Below, one piece after another: positions 1-8,336 of a stretch of DNA of 64,000 nt. How positions within the stretch are numbered: the stretch's first letter is position 1; each line of letters starts with the position of its first letter. Position numbers and translations under genes: made by a program. This DNA comes from JABDIY01 sp963803845 (GTDB lineage Bacteria; Actinomycetota; Acidimicrobiia; Acidimicrobiales; SZUA-35), in assembly GCA_963803845.1 (NCBI GenBank), contig CAWDNZ010000005.1, forward strand, positions 2,356,001-2,420,000. Reading direction: 5' to 3'. Under the pieces are notes generated by a model that was given only the letters and a program-made list of their open reading frames with translations, did not search any database and was not told the origin of the DNA.

Positions 1-831
1 AGCGTGGCCGATGGTCAAACGACGGTTGTCCCGGGCGTTGGATACGTGACGCCGGCGTCGTCGATGAGCGGCACAATTGTCCATGACGTCAACCGAGACG
101 GCAGCCGAGATGGAGGAGAACCAGGACTTGGCGGAATCCCTGTGGTCGCCACACTGCTCGGCCCCGATGGAATTACCGGTACGACCGACGACGTCTCGTA
201 TTCCACCACGACCGCTGATGACGGTTGGTGGTCCTTCGCCGACATTTCTGCTGGCGACTACATCATTGAGTTTGACCCGTCTGGGGTGCCCGACGGCCTC
301 AGCGATGTCAGCTTCACAACCGGGACCATCTCCATCCCGCCTGCAACGGACATGAGAGTTTTGGATGCCGGGCTTGTTGGAACATCTGAGCTGAGCAACC
401 TGGTCTTCGGCGACCTGAACAAGAACGGAGTCTTGGACGGTCAAGAAGCCGGAGTCGCCGACGTCGCTGTCACCGCAAGGTGGTTTGGGCCCGACGGCCT
501 GGACGGCACCGCCGATGACGTTGTCTATGAGGTTGTAACCGATGCCCAGGGTGCCTGGGGAATACGGCAGATTCCCGCCGGCACATACGCGGTGACCATC
601 GACTCGGCGACGTTGCCGAACGGACTGTCAGGAACACCGAGCGTCACAACGAGCGTGGCGGCCAATGCGATCACCAAGGTGGGTCTGCCGGTCACATCTG
701 GTGGCAACCTGTTGGCATTCACCGGCGGAGGAAGCCTGAACCTGGTCTTGGTCGGGCTCTTCCTTCTGTTGGCCGGTAGCGGGGCGCTCTATATCGCCGG
801 CGGCTGGCGCGGTCGCAAATCGCTGGCCTAG
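1..831 (+). CDS. C-terminal part of a sortase-anchored SdrD_B-type surface protein (5' partial)
   Basis: The frame is open to the left window edge, so this is the end of a longer gene. Two prealbumin-like SdrD_B/Cna_B modules are visible, each with the hallmark DxNxDGxxDxxEPGLGG-like calcium loop (NRDGSRDGGEPG and NKNGVLDGQEAG) and a closing AGxYxxxxD strand. The last 40 residues form a sorting signal: LAFTG, a hydrophobic stretch of about 20 residues, then a basic tail GWRGRKSLA. LAxTG is the variant used by class E sortases in actinobacteria (family knowledge). It is probably a cell-wall-anchored stalk or adhesin; the ligand is unknown. The repeated spacer GPDGxxGTxDDV in both modules suggests recent module duplication. 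Confidence 0.85.
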   Translation, partial: SVADGQTTVVPGVGYVTPASSMSGTIVHDVNRDGSRDGGEPGLGGIPVVATLLGPDGITGTTDDVSYSTTTADDGWWSFADISAGDYIIEFDPSGVPDGLSDVSFTTGTISIPPATDMRVLDAGLVGTSELSNLVFGDLNKNGVLDGQEAGVADVAVTARWFGPDGLDGTADDVVYEVVTDAQGAWGIRQIPAGTYAVTIDSATLPNGLSGTPSVTTSVAANAITKVGLPVTSGGNLLAFTGGGSLNLVLVGLFLLLAGSGALYIAGGWRGRKSLA

Positions 832-855
832 CGCCAGTGACCGTCGGATTCGAAC

Positions 856-904
856 GAGACGCATCGAAAGTCTTGCTCTACGACACTTCCGACGCATGTC
901 GGTG
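856..904 (+). repeat. Dispersed intergenic palindromic repeat, family A, copy 1
   Basis: Begins GAGACGCATCGAAAG and ends GCATGTCGGTG, with an internal imperfect stem (CGAAAGTCTTG against CGACACTTCCG). It is related to six other intergenic copies in this window, all in the same orientation. It sits just after the stop of the surface-protein gene. Confidence 0.8.
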
Positions 905-942
905 TGGGTACCGCAACGCGCGCCCCTGCAACGCCGTTGGCC

Positions 943-975
943 ACCCTGTGAAATCTCTCACAGGGTGCTCACAGG
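943..975 (+). promoter_or_regulatory. Candidate response-regulator operator upstream of the first two-component pair
   Basis: A perfect inverted repeat ACCCTGTG/CACAGGGT (943-950 and 959-966, 8-nt spacer) is followed by a direct repeat CTCACAGG at 957-964 and 968-975, an 11-bp period. OmpR-family regulators bind direct repeats with 10-11 bp spacing, and this site ends 22 bp before the regulator ATG. Autoregulation is inferred. Confidence 0.5.
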
Positions 976-997
976 TCCATGGTGTTGACTGGAGCGC

Positions 998-1705
998 ATG
1001 AGTTCATCCGCCTCAACGGCGTTGCGGTGCCGGATTCTCGTGGTCGAAGACGAACCATCGATCAACGATGTGGTGTCAACGGCGCTGCGATACCAGGGCC
1101 ACACCGTCACCCAGACCGACAACGGCAAAAGAGGGTTGGACTTGGCCATGGCGGAGGACTTCGACCTCATCGTGCTCGATGTGATGCTCCCCGGCCTCGA
1201 CGGTTTCGAAGTGTGCCGACGGCTGCGCGACAGCGGTCGCTTCTGCCCCGTGCTGTTTCTGACCGCTCGGGACGAACCGGAGAACCGGATCAAAGGATTT
1301 GTGACCGGCGGCGATGACTACATGACCAAGCCGTTCAGCGTGGACGAACTTGTCCTTCGAGTTGCGGCAATCCTGCGCCGGGCCGGCAGCGGCGGGCCAG
1401 CCGAATTGCTGAGTGTGGGCGATCTCACGCTGGCTCCCGCCGGCCAGGAAGTGCGCCGAGCTGGAGTACTGGTGGAACTCTCCCCCACCGAATTCCGGTT
1501 GCTGCATTACCTCATGACCAATGCCGGCATCGTGGTCTCAAAGGCGCAGATCCTGGTGAACGTGTGGGACTACGACTACGACGGCAGCGACAACGTAGTA
1601 GAGCTCTACATCGGCTACCTGCGCCGCAAGATCGACGACGGCCACGCACCATTGATTCACACCCGTAGGGGTGCTGGCTACGTGTTGCGCCCTGCACAAA
1701 CATGA
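998..1705 (+). CDS. OmpR/PhoB-family response regulator
   Basis: A 235-residue DNA-binding regulator of a two-component system. Receiver domain at about residues 11-125, with the acidic pocket VVEDE, phospho-acceptor Asp in LIVLDVMLPGLDG, the conserved Thr in LTARDE and Lys in TKPFS. Winged-helix output domain at about 135-232, ending in the typical GYLRRKIDDG and TRRGAGYVLR. ATG at 998 fits the receiver domain start. The stop overlaps the downstream kinase start by 4 bp (ATGA), so the pair is translationally coupled. An 11-bp direct repeat lies just upstream. Target genes are not evident from the sequence. Confidence 0.95.
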   Translation: MSSSASTALRCRILVVEDEPSINDVVSTALRYQGHTVTQTDNGKRGLDLAMAEDFDLIVLDVMLPGLDGFEVCRRLRDSGRFCPVLFLTARDEPENRIKGFVTGGDDYMTKPFSVDELVLRVAAILRRAGSGGPAELLSVGDLTLAPAGQEVRRAGVLVELSPTEFRLLHYLMTNAGIVVSKAQILVNVWDYDYDGSDNVVELYIGYLRRKIDDGHAPLIHTRRGAGYVLRPAQT

Positions 1706-3135
1706 AACGGCTCCCCCTTCGATCGCTGGTTCTCGGTTCGGTGATCGCCACGATGATCGCCGGGTTCACGGTGTTTGCGATCTACATCGATCGTGTGGAG
1801 CACGCCAACCGGATCGAAGACCTCGACACCGAACTGATCCGGGCCGAACGCTCGGGCCAGAGGCCCACCGGTGACGATCAAGGCCCCGAGGGTCCTCCCG
1901 CGCTGCCCCCATCTGAAGAATCCGACGTAGTGGAAGCGCCGGTGCAACTCCTGCTGAATCCCGCCGGCTCGCTCATCGCTGCGAGCGGCGGCGATAGTCC
2001 GTTCGACCAGGCAACCCTCGAACAACTGATCCAGAGCGACGGCAGCCGCACGGTCGCTGAGCCGGAATACCGAGTTCGGGTCACAACCGGACCCGACGGC
2101 AACATCTCCGTGACCGCCCTCGGGCTCCAAAATCTCCGGGCGGCGACCAACCGTCTGCGAAAGGCACTCGCTCTTGGCGGAGCGGTGATCGGCGTGCTCG
2201 TTGCCGCCCTGTTGTGGGGATTGACCGGCTTCCTCATTCGACCCGTGACACGGATGACGGCGGCCGCAACGAAGATCGCCAGCGGGGAACTGGATACGCC
2301 GGTGGGCGAACCAGGAGGATCGCGCGAGACCGCAGAACTCGCTGCGGACCTCGACCAGATGCTCACCACGCTCCGAACCTCGCTGCATGACACCCAGCGC
2401 TCAGCGGCCACGGCGACGGCCGCCCGGGATGACATGGAACGATTCCTGGCCGACATGGCCCACGAACTCCGAACGCCTCTTACCGCACTCAAGGGTTACA
2501 GCGACCTGTACGCCGCAGGAATGCTGGAGGACACCCCCGATGTAGATCGGGCAATGTCGCGCATCGGCAGCGAAAGCGAACGCCTCCACAATCTCGTCAA
2601 CCAAATGCTGCAGTTAGCTCGCGCCAACTCTGCCGACAACCCACCTGAGGTGTTCGACGTTGCCGTGGTGCTTGACGAGGTCACCGAAGATCTCAGGGCC
2701 GCGTATCCCGACCAGCGTTTCGAAATCGAGCAGATCTCTCCGGGCCACTGCAACGTCCGGGCCATTCGACCACAGATCCACCAGGCCATCCTGAACCTCG
2801 GTTCCAACGCCTGCCATCACAACCCGTCCACCGAACCGGTGGTGACCCGGATCCACGCCGAAGACCACACGGTGGCGATCAGCGTCATCGACCACGGTCC
2901 CGGCATCAAGGAAGACGACCACGATCGAATCTTTCTCCCGTTCTACCGGGCCGAGGCGGCAAGGAGTCGGCACGGCTCCTCCGGAGCAGGGCTAGGGCTG
3001 GCGCTCACCAAACAGATTGCCGACCACCACAATGCCAACCTGGTCGTCACCGACACGCCCGGCGGCGGAGCCACCTTCACCCTCACCCTCTCCCTGGCCG
3101 ATCCCGGCGTGGCGGACGACCAAATCGAGATTTGA
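1702..3135 (+). CDS. Membrane sensor histidine kinase
   Basis: 477 residues. An N-terminal membrane segment (about 7-25) and a second one (about 155-178) bracket an extracytoplasmic region rich in Pro and Glu. HAMP linker follows, then HisKA with phospho-acceptor His in DMAHELRTPLTALKGY (about residue 254), and HATPase with an N-box LNLGSNACHHN, G1 box DHGPGI and G2 box GAGLGLAL. It should autophosphorylate and pass phosphate to the regulator encoded immediately upstream, with which it overlaps by 4 bp. The external signal is unknown; the sensor region has no recognised fold. Confidence 0.95.
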   Translation: MKRLPLRSLVLGSVIATMIAGFTVFAIYIDRVEHANRIEDLDTELIRAERSGQRPTGDDQGPEGPPALPPSEESDVVEAPVQLLLNPAGSLIAASGGDSPFDQATLEQLIQSDGSRTVAEPEYRVRVTTGPDGNISVTALGLQNLRAATNRLRKALALGGAVIGVLVAALLWGLTGFLIRPVTRMTAAATKIASGELDTPVGEPGGSRETAELAADLDQMLTTLRTSLHDTQRSAATATAARDDMERFLADMAHELRTPLTALKGYSDLYAAGMLEDTPDVDRAMSRIGSESERLHNLVNQMLQLARANSADNPPEVFDVAVVLDEVTEDLRAAYPDQRFEIEQISPGHCNVRAIRPQIHQAILNLGSNACHHNPSTEPVVTRIHAEDHTVAISVIDHGPGIKEDDHDRIFLPFYRAEAARSRHGSSGAGLGLALTKQIADHHNANLVVTDTPGGGATFTLTLSLADPGVADDQIEI

Positions 3136-3167
3136 GCGCATAGAGGCCCCGCACGATCAAAGAACCG

Positions 3168-4187
3168 CTAGGCGGCGAGGCCAACGGCTACCACGGCGCC
3201 GATGTATGCGATGACCAGGATGCTGCTGTCGGGCTCCAGCCGATTAGCTCGGTTTGTCTGCCCGCTCAGGATGCTGGCGAGTGCGAGCGCCATCAGAAGG
3301 ATTGCGCCCGTGCCGGCGACGGAGTGGCTGCGGTCCACGTTTGCGAGGATCGGTCCGGGACGGTACGCGCCGTCGATAAGAACGATCATCGCCATATTGG
3401 CGGCGTTGCTACCGAACAGATTACCGACCGCGAGGTCGTGGGCGCCGAGGCGAACGGCCGCAAGCGAAGCGGCGAGCTCTGGTAGGGACGTAGTCGTGGC
3501 GAGTAGCGCAACGCCGAGGAAGCTCTGGCTGATGCCGGTTCGAGTAGCGAGTTCTTCGGTGCTGAGCGCCAGAGCTGGAGCGGCAACAGCTAGCAGGGCT
3601 GCGGCGATGGCGAATCGTCGAATCATGGGGCCTGAACCGGCCCAGCGGTCGCCCAGCGTTTGTGGCTGACGAAACGGTGTGGGTGTGGGCGCCGCTACAC
3701 CAAGGGGCGGCACGCGCCGAAACCACGCCAAGGCCGCCACATACCCGACCGCTATCCCGATCGGCGTGATTCCAACACCGGCGATGCTGACCCCAGGAGG
3801 GGTGTCGAGGCCCATGATCGCCAATGCGGTAAGACCGATGGCGATCGCCGCGATCCTGGTGTGGCCCAGTTCGACCGAGGGGAGCACCCGTCCTCGGTAA
3901 CGCAGATCAATGATCCCTAGGATCGCCATGTTGGCCATGCTCGACCCGAACAAATCACCGATAGCCAGATCCGGGGCATCAGCGGCGGCGGCCGTAAGAT
4001 CTGTGCCGAGCTCGGGAAGCGACGTTGCCACAGCTACCAACAGAGCACCCACGAAGACACGGCCGAGGCCGGTGTGTTCCGCGAGTTGGTCTCCCACATG
4101 AGCGATCGACGTGCCAGCGGTAACGACGATCGCGATCGCCACAACGAGGATCGCCAGAAGGATGATGCTGTGAACGCCGCTTAGCAT
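3168..4187 (-). CDS. Sodium/calcium exchanger family (CaCA) membrane protein
   Basis: About 339 residues with roughly ten hydrophobic segments arranged as two homologous halves. Each half has the alpha-repeat signature: ATSLPELGTDLTA with GDLFGSSMANMAIL in the first, and TTSLPELAASLAA with GNLFGSNAANMAMI in the second. The conserved Glu of SLPE in both repeats binds the cation in this family. The frame is open further upstream, but that extension is Arg/Pro-rich and not membrane-like, so the ATG at 4187 is preferred. Ion specificity (Ca2+ against Na+ or H+) cannot be fixed from sequence. It lies convergent with the two-component genes and downstream of the universal stress gene. Confidence 0.9.
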   Translation of the reverse strand: MLSGVHSIILLAILVVAIAIVVTAGTSIAHVGDQLAEHTGLGRVFVGALLVAVATSLPELGTDLTAAAADAPDLAIGDLFGSSMANMAILGIIDLRYRGRVLPSVELGHTRIAAIAIGLTALAIMGLDTPPGVSIAGVGITPIGIAVGYVAALAWFRRVPPLGVAAPTPTPFRQPQTLGDRWAGSGPMIRRFAIAAALLAVAAPALALSTEELATRTGISQSFLGVALLATTTSLPELAASLAAVRLGAHDLAVGNLFGSNAANMAMIVLIDGAYRPGPILANVDRSHSVAGTGAILLMALALASILSGQTNRANRLEPDSSILVIAYIGAVVAVGLAA

Positions 4188-4236
4188 TCGTCTGGTTCGA
4201 TTTAGGGGCCGGACAGGGGCCGTGCTCGGCCCGAAT

Positions 4237-5166
4237 TCACGAGTCCCTCGCTGCCAGTTCGACCGGCGAAACGAATCCCGGTGGCTTGGTGGCGATGACC
4301 GAGCAGCGGACGGAGTTGAGAACTGCCTCGGCCGTGTTGCCCATAATGAGGCCGGCAACGCCCGTTCGAGCAACCGTGCCCATCACCAACAGGTTAATCC
4401 CGTGCTTGGCCACCAATCCCCGGACGATTTCTGTGGGCGGACCCTTGTGGAGATGTTTCTCCCATGGATGAGATTCGAGCCCCGACTCTGCCAACAACAC
4501 ATCGAGCGCCTTGCGGTGGCTTGATTCTTCACTTTCCAGAAGCGATTCCATCTCCTCGATTGGGGTGTGGATGAATGCCGAGGACCGCATGGTCGCCTCG
4601 CCGTAAAGCTCCCAGGCATGCACCACGTGAAGCTCGCCGCCGTAGAGGGCCACCATCGAGGAGGCAAGTTCGAGGATGGTGCGGTTCAGTTCAAACTCAG
4701 CCGGGTCAGGGTTGACAGCGGCAAGCACACGTTGGGTTCTGGCTCCGGTGGGGCGGATCAACCAGACCGGGCATGGGCACTTTCGCAGCAAGCGCTTGAT
4801 CGTGGCGTGGTCCTCTTTGTCCTCGTCACTAGTAACAACCACGAGATCGTGGTGGTTAATCAGGACTCGTTCGATGATGCTGAGCGCGGCGCTACCAACT
4901 GCGATTTTCGAATCCGTCGGCACCAACCCGGCGGTGGGGGCACACTCCGCAAGCTTTGCAGAGGCCGCCTTGCGCTCGGCCTCCTGGATTGCATCGACGT
5001 ACTGGTCGCTGTGGAAGGCTCGTTCCAACAGGGTTGGCTCGTCGATCACGCCGAAGAGCGTGACCTTCGCGTTGTTTCGTGCGGCGAGGTCAATCACGCG
5101 GCGGGCCAGCGCGGGATTGTCATCGTCGCCAAGCGGGCAGAACAAGATGTTGGTAAATCGTTGCAC
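4237..5166 (-). CDS. Tandem universal stress protein (two UspA domains)
   Basis: 309 residues made of two Usp folds, about 1-145 and 150-300. The C-terminal half has the ATP-binding style loop GTVARTGVAGLIMGN followed by TAEAVLNSVRCSVIATKPP. The N-terminal half ends in CPCPVWLIRPTG, the usual last strand of a Usp domain. Double-Usp proteins are typical of actinobacteria and help survival under stress, often through nucleotide binding. It is co-directional with the exchanger gene 49 bp downstream, so the two may be co-transcribed. Confidence 0.9.
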   Translation of the reverse strand: MQRFTNILFCPLGDDDNPALARRVIDLAARNNAKVTLFGVIDEPTLLERAFHSDQYVDAIQEAERKAASAKLAECAPTAGLVPTDSKIAVGSAALSIIERVLINHHDLVVVTSDEDKEDHATIKRLLRKCPCPVWLIRPTGARTQRVLAAVNPDPAEFELNRTILELASSMVALYGGELHVVHAWELYGEATMRSSAFIHTPIEEMESLLESEESSHRKALDVLLAESGLESHPWEKHLHKGPPTEIVRGLVAKHGINLLVMGTVARTGVAGLIMGNTAEAVLNSVRCSVIATKPPGFVSPVELAARDS

Positions 5167-5419
5167 GAAAGCTGCTTTCTGGTTTTGCGCAGAATCATTG
5201 ACGCTCGGCGCTCGGGAGGTGCGATTGCGACGCTAGCCCGCTCCCGCCGGGTCCCGTAGAGACCAATGACCTTTCCGAGGAATTGGCTGAGCCGGTCGGT
5301 TGTCGGCGTCAGGTGCTTGGCAACCCGCCAAGAAGCTTCTGCACCCGAAAGGCGACGACCTCGCAACGTAGCGGTCTGAATCCCCATCGGACACGATGGC
5401 CGTGCAAAGCTAAAGGGCC

Positions 5420-5911
5420 ATGACCCAGATCCACGAAACCAAACTGCCGGGAGTCGGGACCCTCCACGACTTCGAATGCCAGAGCGGCGACAGAGTCGGC
5501 GTTATCTCTCACCACGGTGATCGACGCGAGATAGTGATCTACGACCGCTATGACCCCGACCGCGCCAGCGACTCGGCTGCCCTAACGGCAGATGAGGCAC
5601 GGGTCTTTGCCGACCTGCTCGGTGGGACCACCGTGACCGAGCGCCTCGACGACCTGCGCCAGGAGATCGACGGTCTCGCGATCGACTGGCTCCCGATCTC
5701 ACCCCACAGCCCCTACGCCGGCAAGACCATCGGCGAGACCGAGCTTCGTAGCCGAACCGGCGTGTCAATCGTTGCTCTGGTGCGCGGCACCACACCCCTG
5801 CCCGCCCCCGGTCCAGAACAGATGCTCCGCGCCGATGACACCGCGGTGGTCGTTGGCACTGTGGCGGGGATCGACGCGGCAGCAAAGCTTCTCGCCCGAC
5901 GCGCTCGATGA
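5420..5911 (+). CDS. KhtT-like regulatory subunit with TrkA-C (RCK_C) domain
   Basis: 163 residues. The N-terminal part (MTQIHETKLPGVGTLHDF) matches the start of KhtT/YhaT-type proteins, and the C-terminal 80 residues form an RCK_C ligand-binding domain (SPYAGKTIGETELRSRTGVSIVAL and RADDTAVVVGTVAGI). In B. subtilis KhtT gates the K+/H+ antiporter KhtU in response to c-di-AMP and cations (family knowledge). The stop overlaps the antiporter start by 4 bp (ATGA), which supports a subunit pair. A role in K+ efflux and pH or osmotic adaptation is inferred. Confidence 0.9.
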   Translation: MTQIHETKLPGVGTLHDFECQSGDRVGVISHHGDRREIVIYDRYDPDRASDSAALTADEARVFADLLGGTTVTERLDDLRQEIDGLAIDWLPISPHSPYAGKTIGETELRSRTGVSIVALVRGTTPLPAPGPEQMLRADDTAVVVGTVAGIDAAAKLLARRAR

Positions 5912-7104
5912 TCTTCGCCGCCAACCCCAGCGCGGCAACCCTGCTCGTCGAGCTGGGGGCAATCCTGGTGGCTCTCGCACTCCTGGGGAGGCTGGCCGCT
6001 CGATTCGGCGTCCCCTCAATTCCACTCTATTTGGTGGCCGGACTCGCGGTTGGCGAAGGCGGCATCGTGGAACTCGTCACCGCACGGGAGTTCATCGAGA
6101 GCGGCGCCACGATCGGCGTCATCCTTCTTCTCCTACTGCTCGGGCTCGAATACACCGGCGGCGAGCTCACCGCTGCGCTCCGCAATCACGCCCCTTCCGG
6201 GGTTGTCGACCTGGTGTTGAACTTCTCGCCCGGCCTCCTGCTGGGCGGGGTCCTGGGCTGGGATTACCGCGCCGCCATGCTGCTCGGCGGGATCACGTAC
6301 ATCTCCTCCTCCGGCATTATCGCCAAAGTCCTCGAAGACCTTGGCAACACCGGTAACCGCGAGACCCCCGTCGTACTCGCCATTCTCGTGACCGAAGACC
6401 TCGTGATGGCCCTCTATCTCCCATTGATGGCCGGACTATTGATTGGCGGTGACGCTCTGGCTATCGGCATCGAGATCACCATCGCAATCGCGGCCGTCAT
6501 GACCGCTCTCGTACTCGCAATCAAATTCGGGAACCGCATCAGCGCAGTCGTCTTCCACCGGTCCGACGAGAACTTACTCCTCAGCCTCCTCGGCGTCGCT
6601 TTGCTCGTGGCCGGGATCGCCGAACACCTCCAAGCCTCAGCAGCGGTCGGAGCCTTCCTCGTCGGTATCGCCCTCAACGGCCCCGCTGAACACGCCGCTC
6701 GGAATGTCCTGGGGCCGCTCAAACATCTCTTCGCCGCCATGTTCTTCGCATTCTTCGGTCTCCAGATCAATCCGGCCGACCTCCCGCCGGCACTGGCGCT
6801 TGCAGTCGGCCTCGCTGTGTTCACCGCCGCCACCAAAATGGCCACCGGCTGGTGGAGTGCGAAGGAGGCTGGAATCAGCATCCCGGGCCGCATTCGAGCC
6901 GGAGCCACACTCGTGGCCCGAGGCGAGTTCTCCATCGTTATCGCCGGCATCGCCGTTGCCGAGGGCATCGAACCCGACCTCGGTCCACTCGCCGCCGCCT
7001 ACGTTCTCATTCTCGCCGTGGGCGGACCACTGCTAGCACGATTCGCCGACCCCATCGCTCGACAGCTCACCCCGAGACTGCGGCGAGCAACCACCCAATC
7101 CTGA
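5908..7104 (+). CDS. KhtU-like cation/proton antiporter (CPA2 family)
   Basis: 398 residues, about 12 membrane segments. Contains the CPA2 features LLLLLGLEYTGGEL, the discontinuous helix segment ILVTEDLVMALYLP, and GAFLVGIALNGP near the fifth-quarter helix, plus FFGLQINPADLPPAL and ARGEFSIVIAGIAVAEG in the C-terminal half. It lacks a long cytoplasmic RCK tail; that function is supplied by the overlapping KhtT-like gene. It probably extrudes K+ (or Na+) in exchange for H+. Confidence 0.9.
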   Translation: MIFAANPSAATLLVELGAILVALALLGRLAARFGVPSIPLYLVAGLAVGEGGIVELVTAREFIESGATIGVILLLLLLGLEYTGGELTAALRNHAPSGVVDLVLNFSPGLLLGGVLGWDYRAAMLLGGITYISSSGIIAKVLEDLGNTGNRETPVVLAILVTEDLVMALYLPLMAGLLIGGDALAIGIEITIAIAAVMTALVLAIKFGNRISAVVFHRSDENLLLSLLGVALLVAGIAEHLQASAAVGAFLVGIALNGPAEHAARNVLGPLKHLFAAMFFAFFGLQINPADLPPALALAVGLAVFTAATKMATGWWSAKEAGISIPGRIRAGATLVARGEFSIVIAGIAVAEGIEPDLGPLAAAYVLILAVGGPLLARFADPIARQLTPRLRRATTQS

Positions 7105-7128
7105 CGGCACGGCACGGCACGGCACGGC
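7104..7128 (+). repeat. Short tandem repeat, five ACGGC units
   Basis: Five perfect 5-bp units directly at the stop codon of the antiporter gene. A slippage-prone tract; a change in copy number would not affect the coding sequence except for the last base of the stop. Confidence 0.85.
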
Positions 7129-7160
7129 CCGCACCCTCGCCGCCCTCCTGACAGCAGGCC

Positions 7161-7613
7161 TCAGCTTCCTGCCTTTTCGAGTTGGGCCTTGTGGGCGTTT
7201 AAGAACGCCTTGCCCATTTTGGAGCTCCCGAACTTTCGATAGAAGAAGCCCAGTAGACCAGGAGCAGTGACGTCGCTGATGACCATGAGGTGAGTGACTC
7301 CCTGATCATTGGCGACGAATTGATGGCTGAAGTGCGAGTTCGTGGTGATTTTGGATCCTGCCTCGTATACCTCGTCGAACTCGATTACTACGCGGTCAGG
7401 CTGAGTGCGCGTCGAAATGTTGGTTCGCTTCATCAATCCCTCGTTGGTTTTGATGGTTACGGCGTCGCCCTGCACTTCGATCAACTCAACACTGGCGAGA
7501 CCCGGCATCAAGCTGACGACATTGGTGAAATACTCGCCGGTGTTGGCGACGGCCTGTTCAACATGGTCGAGCCCGCAGCTGATCTCATTCTGTCCTTCGA
7601 ACCAAACTGGCAT
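7161..7613 (-). CDS. SRPBCC (START/Bet v1-like) family protein
   Basis: 150 residues. The pattern of an N-terminal strand (NEISCGLDHVEQAVANTGEYFTNV), a long beta-sheet of alternating residues, and a C-terminal amphipathic helix (GKAFLNAHKAQLEKA) fits the helix-grip fold that binds hydrophobic ligands. No catalytic motif is visible. ATG at 7613. It precedes, on the same strand, nothing obviously related; the upstream co-directional gene encodes another small ligand-binding fold. Ligand unknown. Confidence 0.75.
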   Translation of the reverse strand: MPVWFEGQNEISCGLDHVEQAVANTGEYFTNVVSLMPGLASVELIEVQGDAVTIKTNEGLMKRTNISTRTQPDRVVIEFDEVYEAGSKITTNSHFSHQFVANDQGVTHLMVISDVTAPGLLGFFYRKFGSSKMGKAFLNAHKAQLEKAGS

Positions 7614-7673
7614 GATCGTTGTCTTTCGTGGGTGGTAGGGGCGGGTTCACGTTCCGGGGCGTGGTGGCGAGTG

Positions 7674-8138
7674 TCAGGTAATTGGCCAGATGATCTCGGT
7701 ACGCCACGTGGAGGGGTCAGGCTCTGCTCGAGGATCGGAGAGGTGGTTCTCCCACATCCCCGCTGCGGGCTGGAAGCCTTGCTCGTCCATCCACGCCTGG
7801 AGCTCCGCGTAGGTCTGCTCCATCGTGTCGTACGGACCAACGTGGACCGCCCGAATTACCCGGCCGCCGGGTAACACAAACGGGTGGGCATCACCGGCGG
7901 GGTCGACGGGCTTCGACACCGGGAAACCCGCTTCTACGGTCACGATCTCAGCGGGCTCGTCAGGGTAGAAGCTGAAGGGCGGGCCCACGATCTCGACGCC
8001 GGCGGCCACCGCAGCTGAAGCGGCCGTTGCGAACGCCCTCTCAAAGAAGCTGGGCATGTCCGCAATCGCGATTACTCCCCGCACGGCAATCGCATCGCGC
8101 GGGGCAAGCTCCACAACCACGGGAACCAGGTCAGCCAT
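7674..8138 (-). CDS. GyrI-like (AraC effector-binding) domain protein
   Basis: About 154 residues. Has the GyrI-like signatures: an N-terminal strand VVVELAPRDAIAVRG, VPxxG-like central part with SFYPDEPAEIVTVEAGFPV, and RVIRAVHVGPYDTMEQTYAELQAWMDEQG followed by the acidic ligand-pocket region and WRTEIIWPI. Stand-alone members bind small hydrophobic cations or act on them, sometimes as hydrolases (family knowledge). A TTG 42 bases further upstream could also initiate; the ATG at 8138 is preferred because the domain begins there. Neither start has a strong ribosome-binding site. Confidence 0.8.
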   Translation of the reverse strand: MADLVPVVVELAPRDAIAVRGVIAIADMPSFFERAFATAASAAVAAGVEIVGPPFSFYPDEPAEIVTVEAGFPVSKPVDPAGDAHPFVLPGGRVIRAVHVGPYDTMEQTYAELQAWMDEQGFQPAAGMWENHLSDPRAEPDPSTWRTEIIWPIT

Positions 8139-8213
8139 ATTGGGAGTCTTCGTGCGATCGGCGACCAACGCCAGGGCCAAACGTCCCCCATGTCACTACT
8201 GGTCTCGACCGCA

Positions 8214-8264
8214 GGCGACGCTCCAAAGGCACTGCAATCCAACGCCTTCAGCGCATGTCGGTGA
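8214..8264 (+). repeat. Dispersed palindromic repeat, family A, copy 2 (degenerate)
   Basis: The right end GCGCATGTCGGTGA is perfectly conserved and the CCAAxxCCTT arm is recognisable, but the left arm has decayed (CTCCAAAGGCACTG). It lies between divergent genes. Confidence 0.6.
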
Positions 8265-8336
8265 GTCAAGAAGGCTGAGGAGCGCATCGCCCGAACTCTC
8301 GCCGATTGTGCGTCTCAGGGTGAGAGACTTGGCCCC

